Assembly (NCBI GenBank): GCA_032622095.1
Contig: CP136062.1
Coordinates: 203,447,959 to 203,511,958, forward strand
Source of the DNA: Siphonodentalium dalli
Lineage: Eukaryota > Mollusca > Scaphopoda > Gadilida > Siphonodentaliidae
DNA length: 64,000 bases
Reading direction: 5' to 3'
Part shown: one piece after another, positions 11,801 through 64,000 of the stretch
Layout: every line of letters starts with the position of its first letter
Position numbering within the stretch: the first letter of the stretch is position 1
Notes under the pieces: generated by a model
Database searches by the model: none
What the model saw: the letters and a program-made list of their open reading frames with translations, nothing else
What the model was told of the DNA's origin: nothing
Translations under genes and position numbers: made by a program

Positions 11801-13854
11801 TTATCAATAGCTAAGTAGTCCAAAGGCAATTGGTGAATTGATTTAATGTTGCTCCAAACAGATTTACCAGTACATAACACAAGATTTTGGACCGATTTAA
11901 TCAAATTTGGTGTGGTGATTCGGGGTACCCTTGGCAGAGTTATAATGGTGTTAGTTTTTCAAATTTTTGTAACTTAAAAAAACAAAAGTTTTTAATTATT
12001 TAAAAAAATTAAAGGGACACATTGGAAATCTTTTTATCAACTTTTATCATAATCATCAATATCTAAATGAAAACAAATGACAATGTCAATGACATTTTGT
12101 TTATTATTATTATAAAAGTTAAAAATAAATAAAAAAAAAAAAAAAAAAAAATTCTTCAAATTGTTTTTCGAAAAAGGTTCATAACTCCTTTAAAATTAAT
12201 CGGATCAAACCCATATTCGAACTCGATCTGTATTTTGTGCTGTGAAACCAAATTTAGTTCCAATCAGATAAAAAATGTTTGAGTTATGGCAGAATGCGTG
12301 AATTCTATGTTGAAAAAGGACCATAACTCTGTAACAAAATCTCGGATCAAACCCAAATTCGAACTCGATCTGTATTTTGGGCTGAGAAACCCATATGGTT
12401 TTAATCGGATATAAAATGTTTGAGTTATCGCATTACTCGTAAAGTGTCTACAGACAGACAGACGGACGGACGAACAACGAGTGGTCAATCCGGGCAACGA
12501 CACTATGTTTACCATACTATGGTATGGGTAAACATAAAAATGTTGTTTGTGGGGAGTGCCAAAGAATTTATTCATGCAGGGAGAGAGAAATCCAAGATGG
12601 CTGCCGGTGGCCATGTTTTTATAGAAAGTTGTTCAAATTTTATATCTTTCATCTAGAAGTCACCCTGATGAACCCTGTTAAGTTTGTGATCAATTGGATG
12701 GAAAATGTTTATTTTTGTGATTTAAGATTTAAGAGCAAAATTATAAGATCAGATGGCTGCAGGCGGCCATCTTTTTTATTGAAAATCATTCCAAATTTTA
12801 AAGCTCCCATCTAGAGGTGATCCCAAACATGGCTGTACATTTTCAGAACCATTCTCCAATGTGGGCCCAAGGTGGGGGGGGGGGGGGGGGGGTTGCCGAT
12901 GGATTCAAATGTGAAATCAAAGATGGCCACTTGGGGGGGGGGGGGGGTTGCCGATGGATTCAAATGTGAAATCAAAGATGGCCACTGGTGGCCATATTTT
13001 TTTAAAAACAAAATTCGGATTTACCAATAATGGGCATTTTAAATGATTATTTATAATTAGTATTATGAAGAGAACAAAAAAAATATATATTTTACAGAAT
13101 AATTCCTTTAAACTGTACCAGTCGGCACATTCTACTGCAATTATGCATATTAATTTTCTATCAACACATTCCTTGAATATTTAAAGACTCTCTAAGCACT
13201 ACAAAATAAACTAATATTTTAAATTAAAAGCCAACCTACAGACATTATTTTTTCTGTCATGTAACCCGAAACACAGCATTTTTTCTTTGGGCCAAACTTT
13301 GCTTCCCAAGATTTACTCTGCATTTAAAAATAATAATCACTTTAATTGAGATCTATTTTGAAGTTTGAAATTTCCAATAACTGATAATTTTGTCCAGTGT
13401 TCGTGGAACCCCCTCTCTGTGGCCCCATCACTTTTAATACAAAAACGCGCACCGGCTGTTCTTCGACATATCACGAAATTAGGTGACGTATATAAGAACA
13501 TCATCTCGGAATTCACAATGAATCTTGGAAAGTTCGATGGCATTGAAAACACCCAGATGCACATTTCGGAATAATCAATGTATAAAACGAACTTTTTGTG
13601 ACAATAATCTAAAGAAAATAGTGCCACGTTGTTCTAAAGAAATCTAAAGAAAATGTATGCCATGATGCCACGTCACTGCCAGTGGCATTCATTTGGTGGA
13701 TCGATAACTCGCCACAAAATTGTTCTCAAAAACTTTGAAAACTAAAATGTTGTGCCGAATTTTAACTTATAAAGACTAAATAGTTTACCGTGAGAATGAA
13801 ACAGAAGACACACAGCAATCCTTGCATAAGCGATGATAATTGTACGACAGCCAT
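5580..13854 (-). CDS. PPIB: Secretory-pathway cyclophilin (peptidyl-prolyl cis-trans isomerase, PPIB/PPIC type), four coding exons, complete
   Basis: Joining 13854-13789, 9131-8924, 6611-6492 and 5809-5580 (minus strand) gives an open 207-codon frame with GT/AG borders throughout. Residues 1-22 are a hydrophobic signal peptide encoded alone on exon 1, and the rest is one cyclophilin domain. Residues matching the cyclophilin A active site are present: R83, F88, M89 and Q91 in the [15 protein letters not shown] block, A129 in MANAG, F141 in QFFIT, W149 and H154 in [10 protein letters not shown]. The family catalyses proline isomerisation during folding; with a signal peptide this copy should act in the ER or be secreted. 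The tail is acidic ([10 protein letters not shown]) and lacks a KDEL-type signal or the basic end usual for vertebrate PPIB, so PPIC-like or a lineage-specific secreted cyclophilin is possible. It is divergently oriented to NSUN2. The cyclophilin call is secure; the exact orthologue is less so. Confidence 0.93.
5810..6491. other. Cyclophilin intron 3
   Basis: It contains a 20-bp direct duplication (AAGTTTGAGGTACCAGTAAG near 6319-6357); otherwise no structure was seen. Confidence 0.6.
6492..6611 (-). CDS. PPIB: Cyclophilin exon 3: central PPIase segment
   Basis: It is 120 bp, phase 1 at both ends, with acceptor TTCTTTCAG and donor GTAAGT. It encodes [17 protein letters not shown] and MANAG, which are standard cyclophilin landmarks. 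Confidence 0.95.
6612..8923. other. Cyclophilin intron 2
   Basis: The ORFs in this intron have no recognisable similarity. ATTCAAGATTCAAGATTCAA near 7520 resembles a retroposon tail. The main feature is the TTAA element at 7897-8549. Confidence 0.6.
7897..8549. mobile_element. TTAA-flanked TIR element (653 bp)
   Basis: TTAA borders enclose inverted ends AGGGGTACTGTACAC / GTGTACAGTACCCCT. There is no transposase ORF, so it is non-autonomous. The ends differ from families A and B. Confidence 0.8.
8924..9131 (-). CDS. PPIB: Cyclophilin exon 2: N-terminal half of the PPIase domain
   Basis: It is bordered by acceptor TTCCCTATAG and donor GTTAGT. It encodes residues 23-91 plus one base, from AHGETATV to the [11 protein letters not shown] block containing active-site residues R83, F88, M89 and Q91. 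It is 208 bp long and ends in phase 1. Confidence 0.95.
9165..9300. repeat. 30-bp minisatellite, left part
   Basis: Degenerate copies of AATGCATGTTTCGGAGATCC followed by TGGGTAACC. The array stops at the foldback at about 9301 and resumes at 10965. Confidence 0.7.
9301..10010. repeat. Long near-perfect inverted repeat (about 710 bp foldback)
   Basis: The sequence from TGTATATTGCTCTCTAACAG at 9301 returns as its complement ending near 10010, giving arms of roughly 340 bp around a short A-rich loop near 9650. A transcript of this region would form a long duplex. Confidence 0.9.
10508..10957. repeat. 233-bp tandem duplication
   Basis: TTATCATATTNTTGTGCTAC starts at 10508 and again at 10741. 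Both units continue through poly-A and CCTACCTACCT to GGCACCGTAATA. Confidence 0.88.
10965..11112. repeat. 30-bp minisatellite, right part
   Basis: Four to five consecutive 30-bp copies containing TTTCGGAGATCCTGGGTAAC. It is the continuation of the array at 9165-9300. Confidence 0.85.
11192..12535 (-). repeat. Dispersed repeat D, copy 1
   Basis: Matches 57751-58829 in opposite orientation over most of its length, from the AACGAGAGGCCGATCACGAT end to the palindrome ATGTTTACCATACTATGG. Near 11355 it contains a single arm of the family A/B hairpin (TATAAGAGAATGCACTGG). There is no ORF of note; it carries a CTGTCTGTC-type tract and poly-A. Confidence 0.8.
12560..13012. repeat. Satellite-like repeats with poly-G tracts
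   Basis: Degenerate units of the GGCCATCTTGGATTT type are shared with 34735-35215 and 48180-49260. Poly-G runs near 12875 and 12934 sit inside a 75-bp duplication (GGTTGCCGATGGATTCAAAT). Confidence 0.7.
13789..13854 (-). CDS. PPIB: Cyclophilin exon 1: start codon and signal peptide
   Basis: The ATG lies at 13854-13852 on the minus strand, followed by 22 codons ([18 protein letters not shown]...) with a leucine/phenylalanine-rich core. A GTAAAC donor follows at phase 0. The next exon opens directly with the mature protein, [12 protein letters not shown], so the signal peptide has its own exon. Confidence 0.85.
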
Positions 13855-14077
13855 GTTCTGTGATGTTCTTCGAGAATGTGGGATGAATTCAATGAGTTGG
13901 ACACGTCGGCAAAAGGATCTAATTACAGAAAAAGAACTGGAGCTCCAGATGCTGTTCCGCTAGATGGCTCCGCTTGCGATAAGCTATACAGATTTCTTCT
14001 GACTAGTATCCAGTTCTCTTCTTATATTGTAGACTGTGCAGCTGGACTGTGTTATATAATCTGTGTTATATAATCAG

Positions 14078-14760
14078 GGAGCCTGCTGGGTTCTATTTGC
14101 ACAATCGATTACGAAAGATTTGATGGCCCAGATATGTTACGCCCCAGCTGTCTAGGATTGAATAATAAACATGTAACTGTTTAGGATTTAAGAATAACAT
14201 GTAACAGTTCAGGAACATTCAGAGAAATCGGACCTCTTATAAGTTCCGCATTCCTGGCGTTTATGCCTAGGGGCCAGAGACCCACAAAACCCCCCAAAAT
14301 GACTTCCTATTTGCACTTTTGAGCACAATGCTGATTTTTATATTAATAGTGCTCCAGCAATTACTGATCAACAATACACAATTTCTCAAACGAAATATCC
14401 TGGCGTTGTCATTTCAGAAGGTTTTTTTTTAAAGTACCCCCAAAACCCCAAAATGACTTCTATTTGCACTTTCGAGTACAAAGCTGATTTCATATTAATT
14501 GTGCTCTAGTCATCACTGATAAATAATACATAATTTCTGAAACTAAATTCCCTGGCGTTTTCATTTCAGAATGTGTTTTTGAAAGTACCCCCAAAAACTC
14601 GAAAATGTACTTTTATTTGCACATATTGTCGAAGACAAAGCACATTTTTCCTCAATAGTTATCCTGCTATCGCTGGTAATAAAAACATCGTTTAAGAAAC
14701 GAAATTCCGTGACGTTTTCATTTAAGAACCACATGTTGACCCTACCCCAATAATACTTAA
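14078..14760 (+). repeat. Left inverted arm with three 152-bp repeats
   Basis: It starts GAGCCTGCTGGGTTCTATTT and contains three units with CCCAAAATGACTTCTATTTG at roughly 14287, 14441 and 14591. It is repeated in inverse orientation at about 19260-19840. Confidence 0.8.
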
Positions 14761-14958
14761 TTATATAGGAGTAAGTATTGTTGGGGTGGGGTATTTTTTG
14801 TTCTGGGGATCTGTGTTATATCGTGATGATCAGCAGGACAGAGTTAATTTCTTCTTGAAACACAAACTTCAATTCGGTAGTCATTTTCATTGTGATTCGA
14901 ACTCTTATGCGACTTGTGGAATGCCAAACCTATCAGCACATTCGGCATTATACATAGA

Positions 14959-15102
14959 TGCAACCACAGGAGCTTGGAATTTGGTCAAAACCCCTCTTTT
15001 ATTGGCGGAACCACCACCCGGGACCAAAGGTCCAAAGGTCCCGGGTGGTGGTTCCGCCAATAAAAGAGGGGTTTTGACCAAATTCCAAGCTCCTGTGGTG
15101 CA
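14959..15102. repeat. Near-perfect hairpin element (144 bp)
   Basis: Arms of about 66 nt flank the loop AAAGGTCCAAA. The apparent ORFs on both strands here are mirror images of each other and are not genes. Confidence 0.92.
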
Positions 15103-16539
15103 ATTAATTACCACCTGCATATAGGAAAAGCCAGGTGTGGATTGCCAGGGAGCATTTGCATTTAGCGGATTATGCGTGCATGTAGAATTGCACATGAATA
15201 TATCTGTCTCAACGACAATTATCGAAATATGAAACTAGAGATAATATATTTGGTACACATGGCATCCTATCAAGATAGTTTACTTGTTAGTCGAATATCC
15301 ATGTCCAATTGGCGATAAGTAATTCTGTATAATCACCTTTTGAAAAGACGAACCAAATTGGTCAGAAATGGACTTGCATCTTGAGACAGGGAACTTGTGC
15401 ATGGGATGGAGAGGAGAGATTTACGAATGATACCTTAATGCAGCTTGTATTTTGCTGGCCCAGGTGTGGCATGTTAGTCCACCTGAGCTTAACGTTTGTT
15501 AACATTACATTTGTATATAATCGGAAATAAAGATGTGCATCACTATACGACTACCGTATATACTCCGCTGTGACATGGGGTATGGACCCCGAACGTTCAG
15601 ACGCTGTCAAATTTACCTGGCAAGTTTATCGGAATTTCGTTGTAGAACCACTGAAGCTAAGATCTGTATGATTCTTGGTCAGAATCAATTGTGCAGTAAC
15701 ACGTGGCATTTCATAGTTCTCATAAAAGCGATAATACAATGGAAAATATACAATATCTAATTGTTTTTGTCATTTTATCGGGAAGAATTTTCAAAATCCG
15801 CATTGGGGGAAATTTTCTAGAGTTCTTTAAAACAAAAAGATCTATTTACGTGTATGGCTTTATTGTCAGATATTTCGTTCCTTGTGGAATATAAACTTCA
15901 ATGAAATTTTAAATTTATATTATAAAGATGGAAGAAATATGCAACAAAAACAAATTAATAATGAAATTATTATTGTTGTCATTACAAAATCCAAAATAGC
16001 GAACAAAATGGTGTCCGGAAGTGGAAAAAAATATATACCATGCTAAATCGATATCTGATAATAATGAGCCATATCACGAGGATTTGGCCCTTCAGTGTCC
16101 ATCAAATTAAAATAGATTTAAAACACAATTTCGAAGAAAAATCAATTATTATTTTAATGCCCAGAAGGGCCGGAATTGAACTCACCAGTGTACTGAATAC
16201 TGAATACCAATAATATGAACCATTAATTAATGCCCATTTTAGCAGAAACGAGGGCATCAATATCCAAAATAGGGACAAAATGGCGACCGACAGCAGTAAC
16301 ATTGGGCAAGTTTGGCTAAAGTTCGCCAGACTGTTTCCATGGCATCGAAAATAACAAACAAATATATATTTTCATTGATTTAAATTGTAACTAAATCTTC
16401 TAATATCGAATATAATTTATAGCCAATAGTCCTATCGGTATATGCCATGAGATGAGTGTCAAAAAACAACCAAACTTGTATCCAAACATATCCAGTGAGT
16501 GTCCAAAAACACTAAACTGTCTCAACGAGTGTCCCAAGT

Positions 16540-17088
16540 CTTTTAGGAGCCTAAATGAATGGGCGGCGTTCGTTGCAGAAATATTCACATTTGCTGAAAT
16601 CACCATAAACAGAAGGAATATTAAAAAAATATATAGTTTTGTTCATATGCCAAACATAATCAGCACGTAAATAGTATATTGTCGTCAAGACGTACGATGG
16701 TGTATGTAAACAAGAGCCTGCTCGTGTTACAGAAGTTTTGCTTCTGTTTACATAACACAGCGCAATTCTATTGGTAATCACACACAAATGATATAAACGC
16801 TCTTTATTATTTCCATATAAGGAAAACTGTAACAAATAACGCTCTTTATGTTTACCATATCCGGATCTAAACAAAAGTCAGGTTCTGTAACGTTTTTTGC
16901 ATGCTTTTGTTTACATAACAAAGGAAAAAACATTTGACAATAACATATATACTGTTTATGCCATATTTCTGATTGGTATAAGAACAAAGTCTGTCTGTAT
17001 ATTTACTATTATTTCTGTTTATGGCGATTATTGCCGGATGTGAATATTTTAACAGCGTACCCACCGCCAACGCCGCCCGTATCTTTAA
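16540..17088 (-). mobile_element. TTAA element sharing sequence with 29916-30417
   Basis: The right end CGCCCGTATCTTTAA is the complement of the other copy's TTAAAGGTACGG start. The body shares TTTGTTTACATAACA and ATAAAGAGCG-type segments with it in inverse orientation. The left boundary is approximate. Confidence 0.65.
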
Positions 17089-17573
17089 GTCCACGCATCG
17101 GTGGTCTCTCAAACCACCATCTTATTTAATATAGTATACCATGCAAACCAACCCAGTCCGTAGAACGGGCTTCCACAATTTGCCAAACAGTGTATCGAAC
17201 CACCCAATACGCACCACAATCGACCCAACTAGTGTCGCAAATAATCCAAATGGTGTCCAAACGCGCCCTAATGAGTAATCCAAACCATCCAACGATTGAC
17301 AACACATATCATCCGGAGAATGTCCCAAATCATGCACGTGGTGTCCCAAACCTCACAACGAGCATCCCAAACCATCAAATGAGAACCCCACACCATCCCA
17401 CGTGTGTTCAATGCAAACCAATCAATGAGTGTTCATATCCATCCAATGGCCACCCGATGCAACATGACGATTGCCTCAAACCAAAATCATCCACAGAATA
17501 TCTCAAACAATCCAGCGAGTGTCGCTTGGTTTGGTAAACCCATTGGATGTTTTGGAACACTCATTTGATGGTC

Positions 17574-17816
17574 TTAACCCTGTAATGGCTGTAGTTTCTT
17601 GAAATTTAGCGAAAACCCTGTGCCATAGGGCGCATCGCATATATATAAGAAAATGCATTGGCCTAACAATACTTACCTTGGCCATGTAAGCCACGGAATT
17701 CTCTTATATATGCAAGACTCCCTATATAATATATGGGAGACTCGCATATACGAGATAATGCATGGCACAGGATCATTAATGCTGTATCAGCACAGCACCC
17801 ATCATGAAAGGGTTAA
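17574..17816 (+). mobile_element. TTAA-flanked MITE, family B copy (diverged)
   Basis: TTAA borders and a right end with ATCATGAAAGGG. Two hairpins are recognisable by GCATTGGC and TATATAAGA, but the first is truncated at the tip and the second has an enlarged loop. Confidence 0.75.
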
Positions 17817-19259
17817 ATACTCGGTACATGGAAGATTTTGTACACTTGTTTGGATGTATTGAGATGTATTGAGATACAAGTATATGGTTTGTGACACCGT
17901 TGGAGGGATTGGGAACCTAATGGTTGCATGGTTTGTGATACTAGTTTTATGGTTTGAGACTTTGAGTCACTCGCTGGGTGGTTTGTGACACACATTGCAT
18001 GGTTTGAGACACAAATTGAATGGGTTTGGACACTATGTGGATATGGGACACACGTGTGGTGGCATGGGGCACTAATTTGTCGATTTGTTCACTGATTGGG
18101 CCATTGAATGGATCGAGACGACTTTTGATGGTTTGGGACACCTGTTATATGACATAAGAGGACTCTCCTCGGATGACGCGGGACTCTAGTTGTGAGGTAT
18201 TTGGTGCATATTAGACAGTCTTTTCCATTCGAACACTCGCTGGATGGTTTGACACACTCATTGTGTGGTTTGGGGCAATCATTGGATGGATTGACCCACT
18301 CGTATGATTTGGAGCACTCGTTGGATAGTTAGGGACACTCATTTTTGGTAGTTTGGGACAAAACCTATGTAGTTTGGAACGCCAGTTGCATTGTTTGGGG
18401 GCACTATATACCATGCACTGTGGTTTGGAACAATCGTTGCAGGGTTGCGACAATAATCGGGTGAATTTAGATGGCTTGTGATGGCTTGTGACACTCATTG
18501 TGTGGGCTTGGTGGACCATCTGTGTGGGTTGGGAACCAGTTGCATATGGTTTGGGGCACTACTTGGTGGTTTGGGAAACTCGTTGGGTGTATTATTTACG
18601 ATGTTTTACTCGGGACAATATTGAATTTGGGACACCAGACGTATGGATTGGGATACTCATTGATTGGTTTTGGATACTAAGTAGGTGACTCAGTATATTG
18701 TTTGGTACACCCGTTAGGTGGGTTGGGACACTCATTTGATGTATTCTGAAACTAGTTGGTGGCTTTGGAAATTTGTATGATGGCATATTACTGTTATCGG
18801 ATTAGGATTGACATCATGTATGGTGGCGCAACTGGCACCTATGGTGAAAGTTACCGTAAAATTCTCTTTTACTACTTCCGGTTGCCATTTTGTCCTCCAT
18901 TTTGGATTTGTTCAGTCATATTATGCATGAAATGACAGGCATATGCCATGGAAACAAGAACAATGGATTTTTGTTGTAAATTTATGTAGTGAGTGGGGGT
19001 ATGCTCCCGAAAATGGCCGCCATATTGGCCGGTACATACACTGTCACCTTTTAACGTCGAAATAGTTTGAGCAGACATCCTTACAATACAAATGTGAATG
19101 AAGTTTAATCCTTGGGGGGGGGGGGGTGTTTGCACGTACTAACCTGGTTCCCGGATTAACATTTCAATTTTCATTTTCTTACATGTTATTCTGCATTTTT
19201 GTTTTAACCAACAATAACGAATTTTCCTCCCGGAAACACGCGGAAATTTGGGCTGTTTT

Positions 19260-19840
19260 GTAATATTTAGCAGTTATGGAACGTTTGTGGTCAGTAGCAT
19301 TTACAGAATTGACACCAAATACAGCTTATTATAAATTTATTCCGGGTTCACCTAAAAATTGTGCTTTGTATTCGACAGTGTGTGCAAATAAAAGTAAATT
19401 TTCGGGGTCTTTTTGGGACCCGTACATTCAAAAACCACTTCTGAAATGAAAACGCCAGGTTATCTCGTTTCAGAAATTGTGTATCATCGATCAGTGATGA
19501 CTAGAGCACTATTAATACAAAAATCAGCTTTGTACTCAAAAGCACAAATAAAAGTAATTTTGGGGGTTGGGGGTACTATCAAAAAGCCCCTTCTGAAAAG
19601 AAGAAATTTGTGTATTATTGGTCAGTGATTGCTGGAGCACTGTTAATATAAATATCAGCTTTGTACTCAAAAGTGCAAATAGAAGTAATTTTGGGGTTTT
19701 TTGTGGGGTCTCAGACCCCTAAACGCCAGGAATGTGGAAATCAGATTTTTTAATTAAAAGGTTCCTGGGGAGGAACAAATCTGGGGCATCAAACCTTTCG
19801 TACGCGATTGTGCAAATAGAACACAACAGGCTCTCGGATT
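19260..19840 (-). repeat. Right inverted arm
   Basis: Inverse counterpart of 14078-14760: three units with GTGCAAATAGAAGTAATTTTG-like cores, then ATTGTGCAAATAGAACACAA and a GGCTCTC end. The left boundary is approximate. Confidence 0.75.
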
Positions 19841-21069
19841 AATAGCTTGTCACGTATAGCTTGGAGTTTCCAAACAGGGACCATTTTGTGGAATAATTAT
19901 GTGAAACATATTGAACCTAACTGTAACTTGGCCACTTGAAATCACTTAATAAAACAGGAAATATTTGATCAAATTGATGGAGGAGGGTGGATAACACGGA
20001 TTGATTACCCTGTTAGTGTTTCTATATAAGGTATGAGTATTTATTTAGTAGTTATTACTAAGTTGGCTAAACTCACTATCTTGTCCCTTTGCAGAACTGT
20101 CAAGCTGCCTTTATGTTATATTTATATATCTATATTCTTATATCTATACCATATGAATCTCACACTCTGTAATTTGCTTTTTTTTTATATGTGCTTATGC
20201 CTATGATCAACTGTCTACTTGTTATGCACCTATTAGCCATTAAAAATATCCGTATCTACCTATCTATCTGTCCAAGATAAAATGATAACTAGACTATTCC
20301 CCGGCTGTCGACATCGAACAAGCTATAAATAATTAAAAGTCCGTAGCGATTTCGATCCTGGTTTCTCGAGATGTGCAATTATATGTGGCCCAGAAACACG
20401 TTGTCAAACAGACGGTCTCGGACAAAATTGCGGATGAGGATGGATAACTCTAAAATCAAGTAGTAATACGGCCAAATACCGTGATAATACGGTCATATTC
20501 TGTTGAACAAAATGTTGATAAATAACACGTTTTGGGAAATTTGATACCATAGTTGACAGTGGTTAGCATTATTTTGTTGCAATTAATCGATTCTGATAAG
20601 TGAAGCGTATTTTGAAGAAATTTTGTTGTTGTTGTTGTTGTATCATGATGATATGGGGACCGTCTGATCGCATTGCGTACCTTTAAATAAATAACTAATG
20701 ATTATACCAACGACAAAAACGACTATGATCTCAAACAAAGCAAATCATCACAAGTACGTAATGGCTAAGTACGTTTCTGGTTGCGCAGTGTAGTACGTCA
20801 GGTCATTGCGCACGAGAATCAGTTAACTCTAAAAATGATTGCCAATCGAGTGAACCTTACTTCCTTCCAGGGGGCGCTTTTAAAGATGTCAGCCTCCATG
20901 AAGTGGACGTGAGTCGTGATTGCGTGTGATTTCTACAGTCATAAAGTAGTGAAAATATTCGATACAGACAAAAAAAAAACGAACCAACAAATTTAAAATA
21001 GATATAATATATATACTTATAGTAACACACTTTCACAGTAATCACAAAAAAATAAGAGGAAAATACGCC

Positions 21070-63026
<41,957 letters not shown>

Positions 63027-64000
63027 GTAAGTATACAAAATTAACCATCAAATCACTCAACATTAATCTTAAATTCTTGAATTGTTGTAGGTTGAAAGGA
63101 CAATAAGATTGCTAACGAGTCATGTTGTCGTGAATGAATTAATTTAACCCTTTAATTATTGATTGATACGACCATTCAAATCTAAAAGTATAAAATGGGA
63201 TGGAATAGTCTATTTTTCATCTTAGGAATGTTAAAAAAATATTGAAAAGCATGCATTCATGGTTTTACAATATATTTAAGTTGCTGTGTCCGATATTTCA
63301 TAAGCAGATGTCTGTCTGTATGAAGTTTGTTGATCGATTCTGTGATCTATTGCATCTAAAATCACCAAATCAAGTATCACTCACACATGATTTCAAAATT
63401 TTTTGGTATACATATACATGTTGCTTGCCACCCTGTCTCGAATTAGTGAGAAAATCAGGTTTATCCCGCTTTTTTTGGCCTGAGTTATGGCCCTTAGTTT
63501 GTAAATTTTTCATGAATTTTGTCTGTCTGGCACTTCTGTTGATGATTTTTAACCAATATTTTGAATGACTGATCTTAAGGAGGATAGAATTGCAGAGGTC
63601 CTTAGTATTTGGGTTCCTATCTGCCCATGTTTTAATTTGCACCGATGGGGTATGCCAGCATTGCCGGTGTAACCTCTTTTATAATTATTGCATGGCTTGC
63701 CAAGATAATGGTCCTAGGGGAGGAATAGTCCTGGATGCCAGAGGCTAGTGATGAGCCGATTGTCAAATAGAGCCTTGCGCCGATTGCCGATTATTTGAGA
63801 TCACAATCGGCCGATTCAGGTGCCGATTCCGATTATTGTTATAATTATACCAGAATATGTTATATGTATTATATAATACTTAGAATTAGAAGCAAGCAAC
63901 AACCGTAGTAATATGCCAGTACACAGTATACATAAGTATACGTTTGGGTAAGTATATAGGTAGGTACCGGTATCAGCGGACTTGTGATCGAATACAGGCA
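63027..64000. other. NSUN2 intron 14 (start)
   Basis: It contains a fragment of the GAGTTATGGCCCTTAGTTTG repeat near 63482. From about 63747 there is a TAGTGATGAGCCGATTGTCA segment with repeated CCGATT motifs, resembling the end of a hAT-type element that runs off the window. Confidence 0.5.

Larger units (their letters stand above)
9132..13788. other. Cyclophilin intron 1
   Basis: A repeat-dense intron. In order it holds a split 30-bp minisatellite, a 710-bp foldback, a 233-bp tandem duplication, one copy of dispersed repeat D, and a satellite-like region with two poly-G tracts. Confidence 0.7.
16450..18790. repeat. Degenerate minisatellite in mirror orientation
   Basis: Left of about 17525 the units read like CCAAACCATCCAACGAGTGT; right of it they read as the complement (GGTTTGGGACACTCGTTGG). 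Units are roughly 27-30 bp and strongly diverged. The array is interrupted by a TTAA element (about 16540-17088) and by a family B MITE (17574-17816). Confidence 0.75.
13855..21069. other. Region between the divergent cyclophilin and NSUN2 starts
   Basis: No gene is recognised. Contents are inverted arms at 14078-14760 and 19260-19840, a hairpin at 14959-15102, a TTAA element near 16540-17088, a mirror-image minisatellite (16450-18790) split by a family B MITE, and the presumptive 5' UTR/promoter sequence of NSUN2 just before 21070. Promoter elements were not identified. Confidence 0.6.

Noticed and set aside
14786-15195. ORFs on both strands, each about 100 codons
   Set aside because: They share an identical peptide core because they read the two arms of a palindrome.

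Overview
The window is eukaryotic nuclear DNA from an animal. Its genes are split by introns with GT/AG borders, and most of the sequence is AT-rich non-coding DNA packed with transposon remnants. The repeat vocabulary suggests a lophotrochozoan, most likely a bivalve mollusc: CTGTCCGTC-rich tandem repeats, TTAA-flanked MITEs and degenerate 120-175 bp satellites. That taxonomic call is inference; no species is claimed.

Two host genes are supported, arranged head to head about 7.2 kb apart. On the minus strand (13854 down to 5580) lies a complete four-exon secretory cyclophilin (PPIB/PPIC type, 207 aa, signal peptide on its own exon). On the plus strand, from 21070 past the right edge, lies NSUN2, the tRNA/RNA cytosine-5 methyltransferase. 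Fourteen coding exons (about 551 residues) are visible. The predicted protein carries the catalytic cysteines at positions 271 and 321, the same numbering as the human enzyme. Its C-terminal part lies beyond the window.

Almost everything else is mobile or repetitive. NSUN2 intron 1 (13 kb) holds a degraded antisense Ngaro-like (DIRS-order) tyrosine-recombinase retrotransposon at about 23.78-27.11 kb, a 1 kb TIR element beside it, and a large inverted duplication (27.7-28.4 and 29.8-30.97 kb) that carries a hAT-like element between its arms. The rest of the window carries seven copies of a roughly 390 bp TTAA-flanked MITE (family A) and six of a related family (B), both built around two long hairpins. 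It also has palindromic hAT-like MITEs with 8 bp target duplications, a Tigger/pogo-like relic with a transposase N-terminus fragment, a BED-finger relic, a 5'-truncated retroposon, foldbacks and several tandem arrays.

The most unusual observations are these. The hairpins of families A and B differ by paired (compensatory) changes in the stem tip while keeping the same internal mismatch. MITE edges lie within 30 bp of four NSUN2 splice sites. A TTAA element has an identifiable empty site in the opposite arm of an inverted duplication. A short terminal-exon-like ORF (acceptor, 32 codons, stop, AATAAA) is kept open in both arms of that duplication. No tRNA, rRNA or CRISPR locus was recognised.
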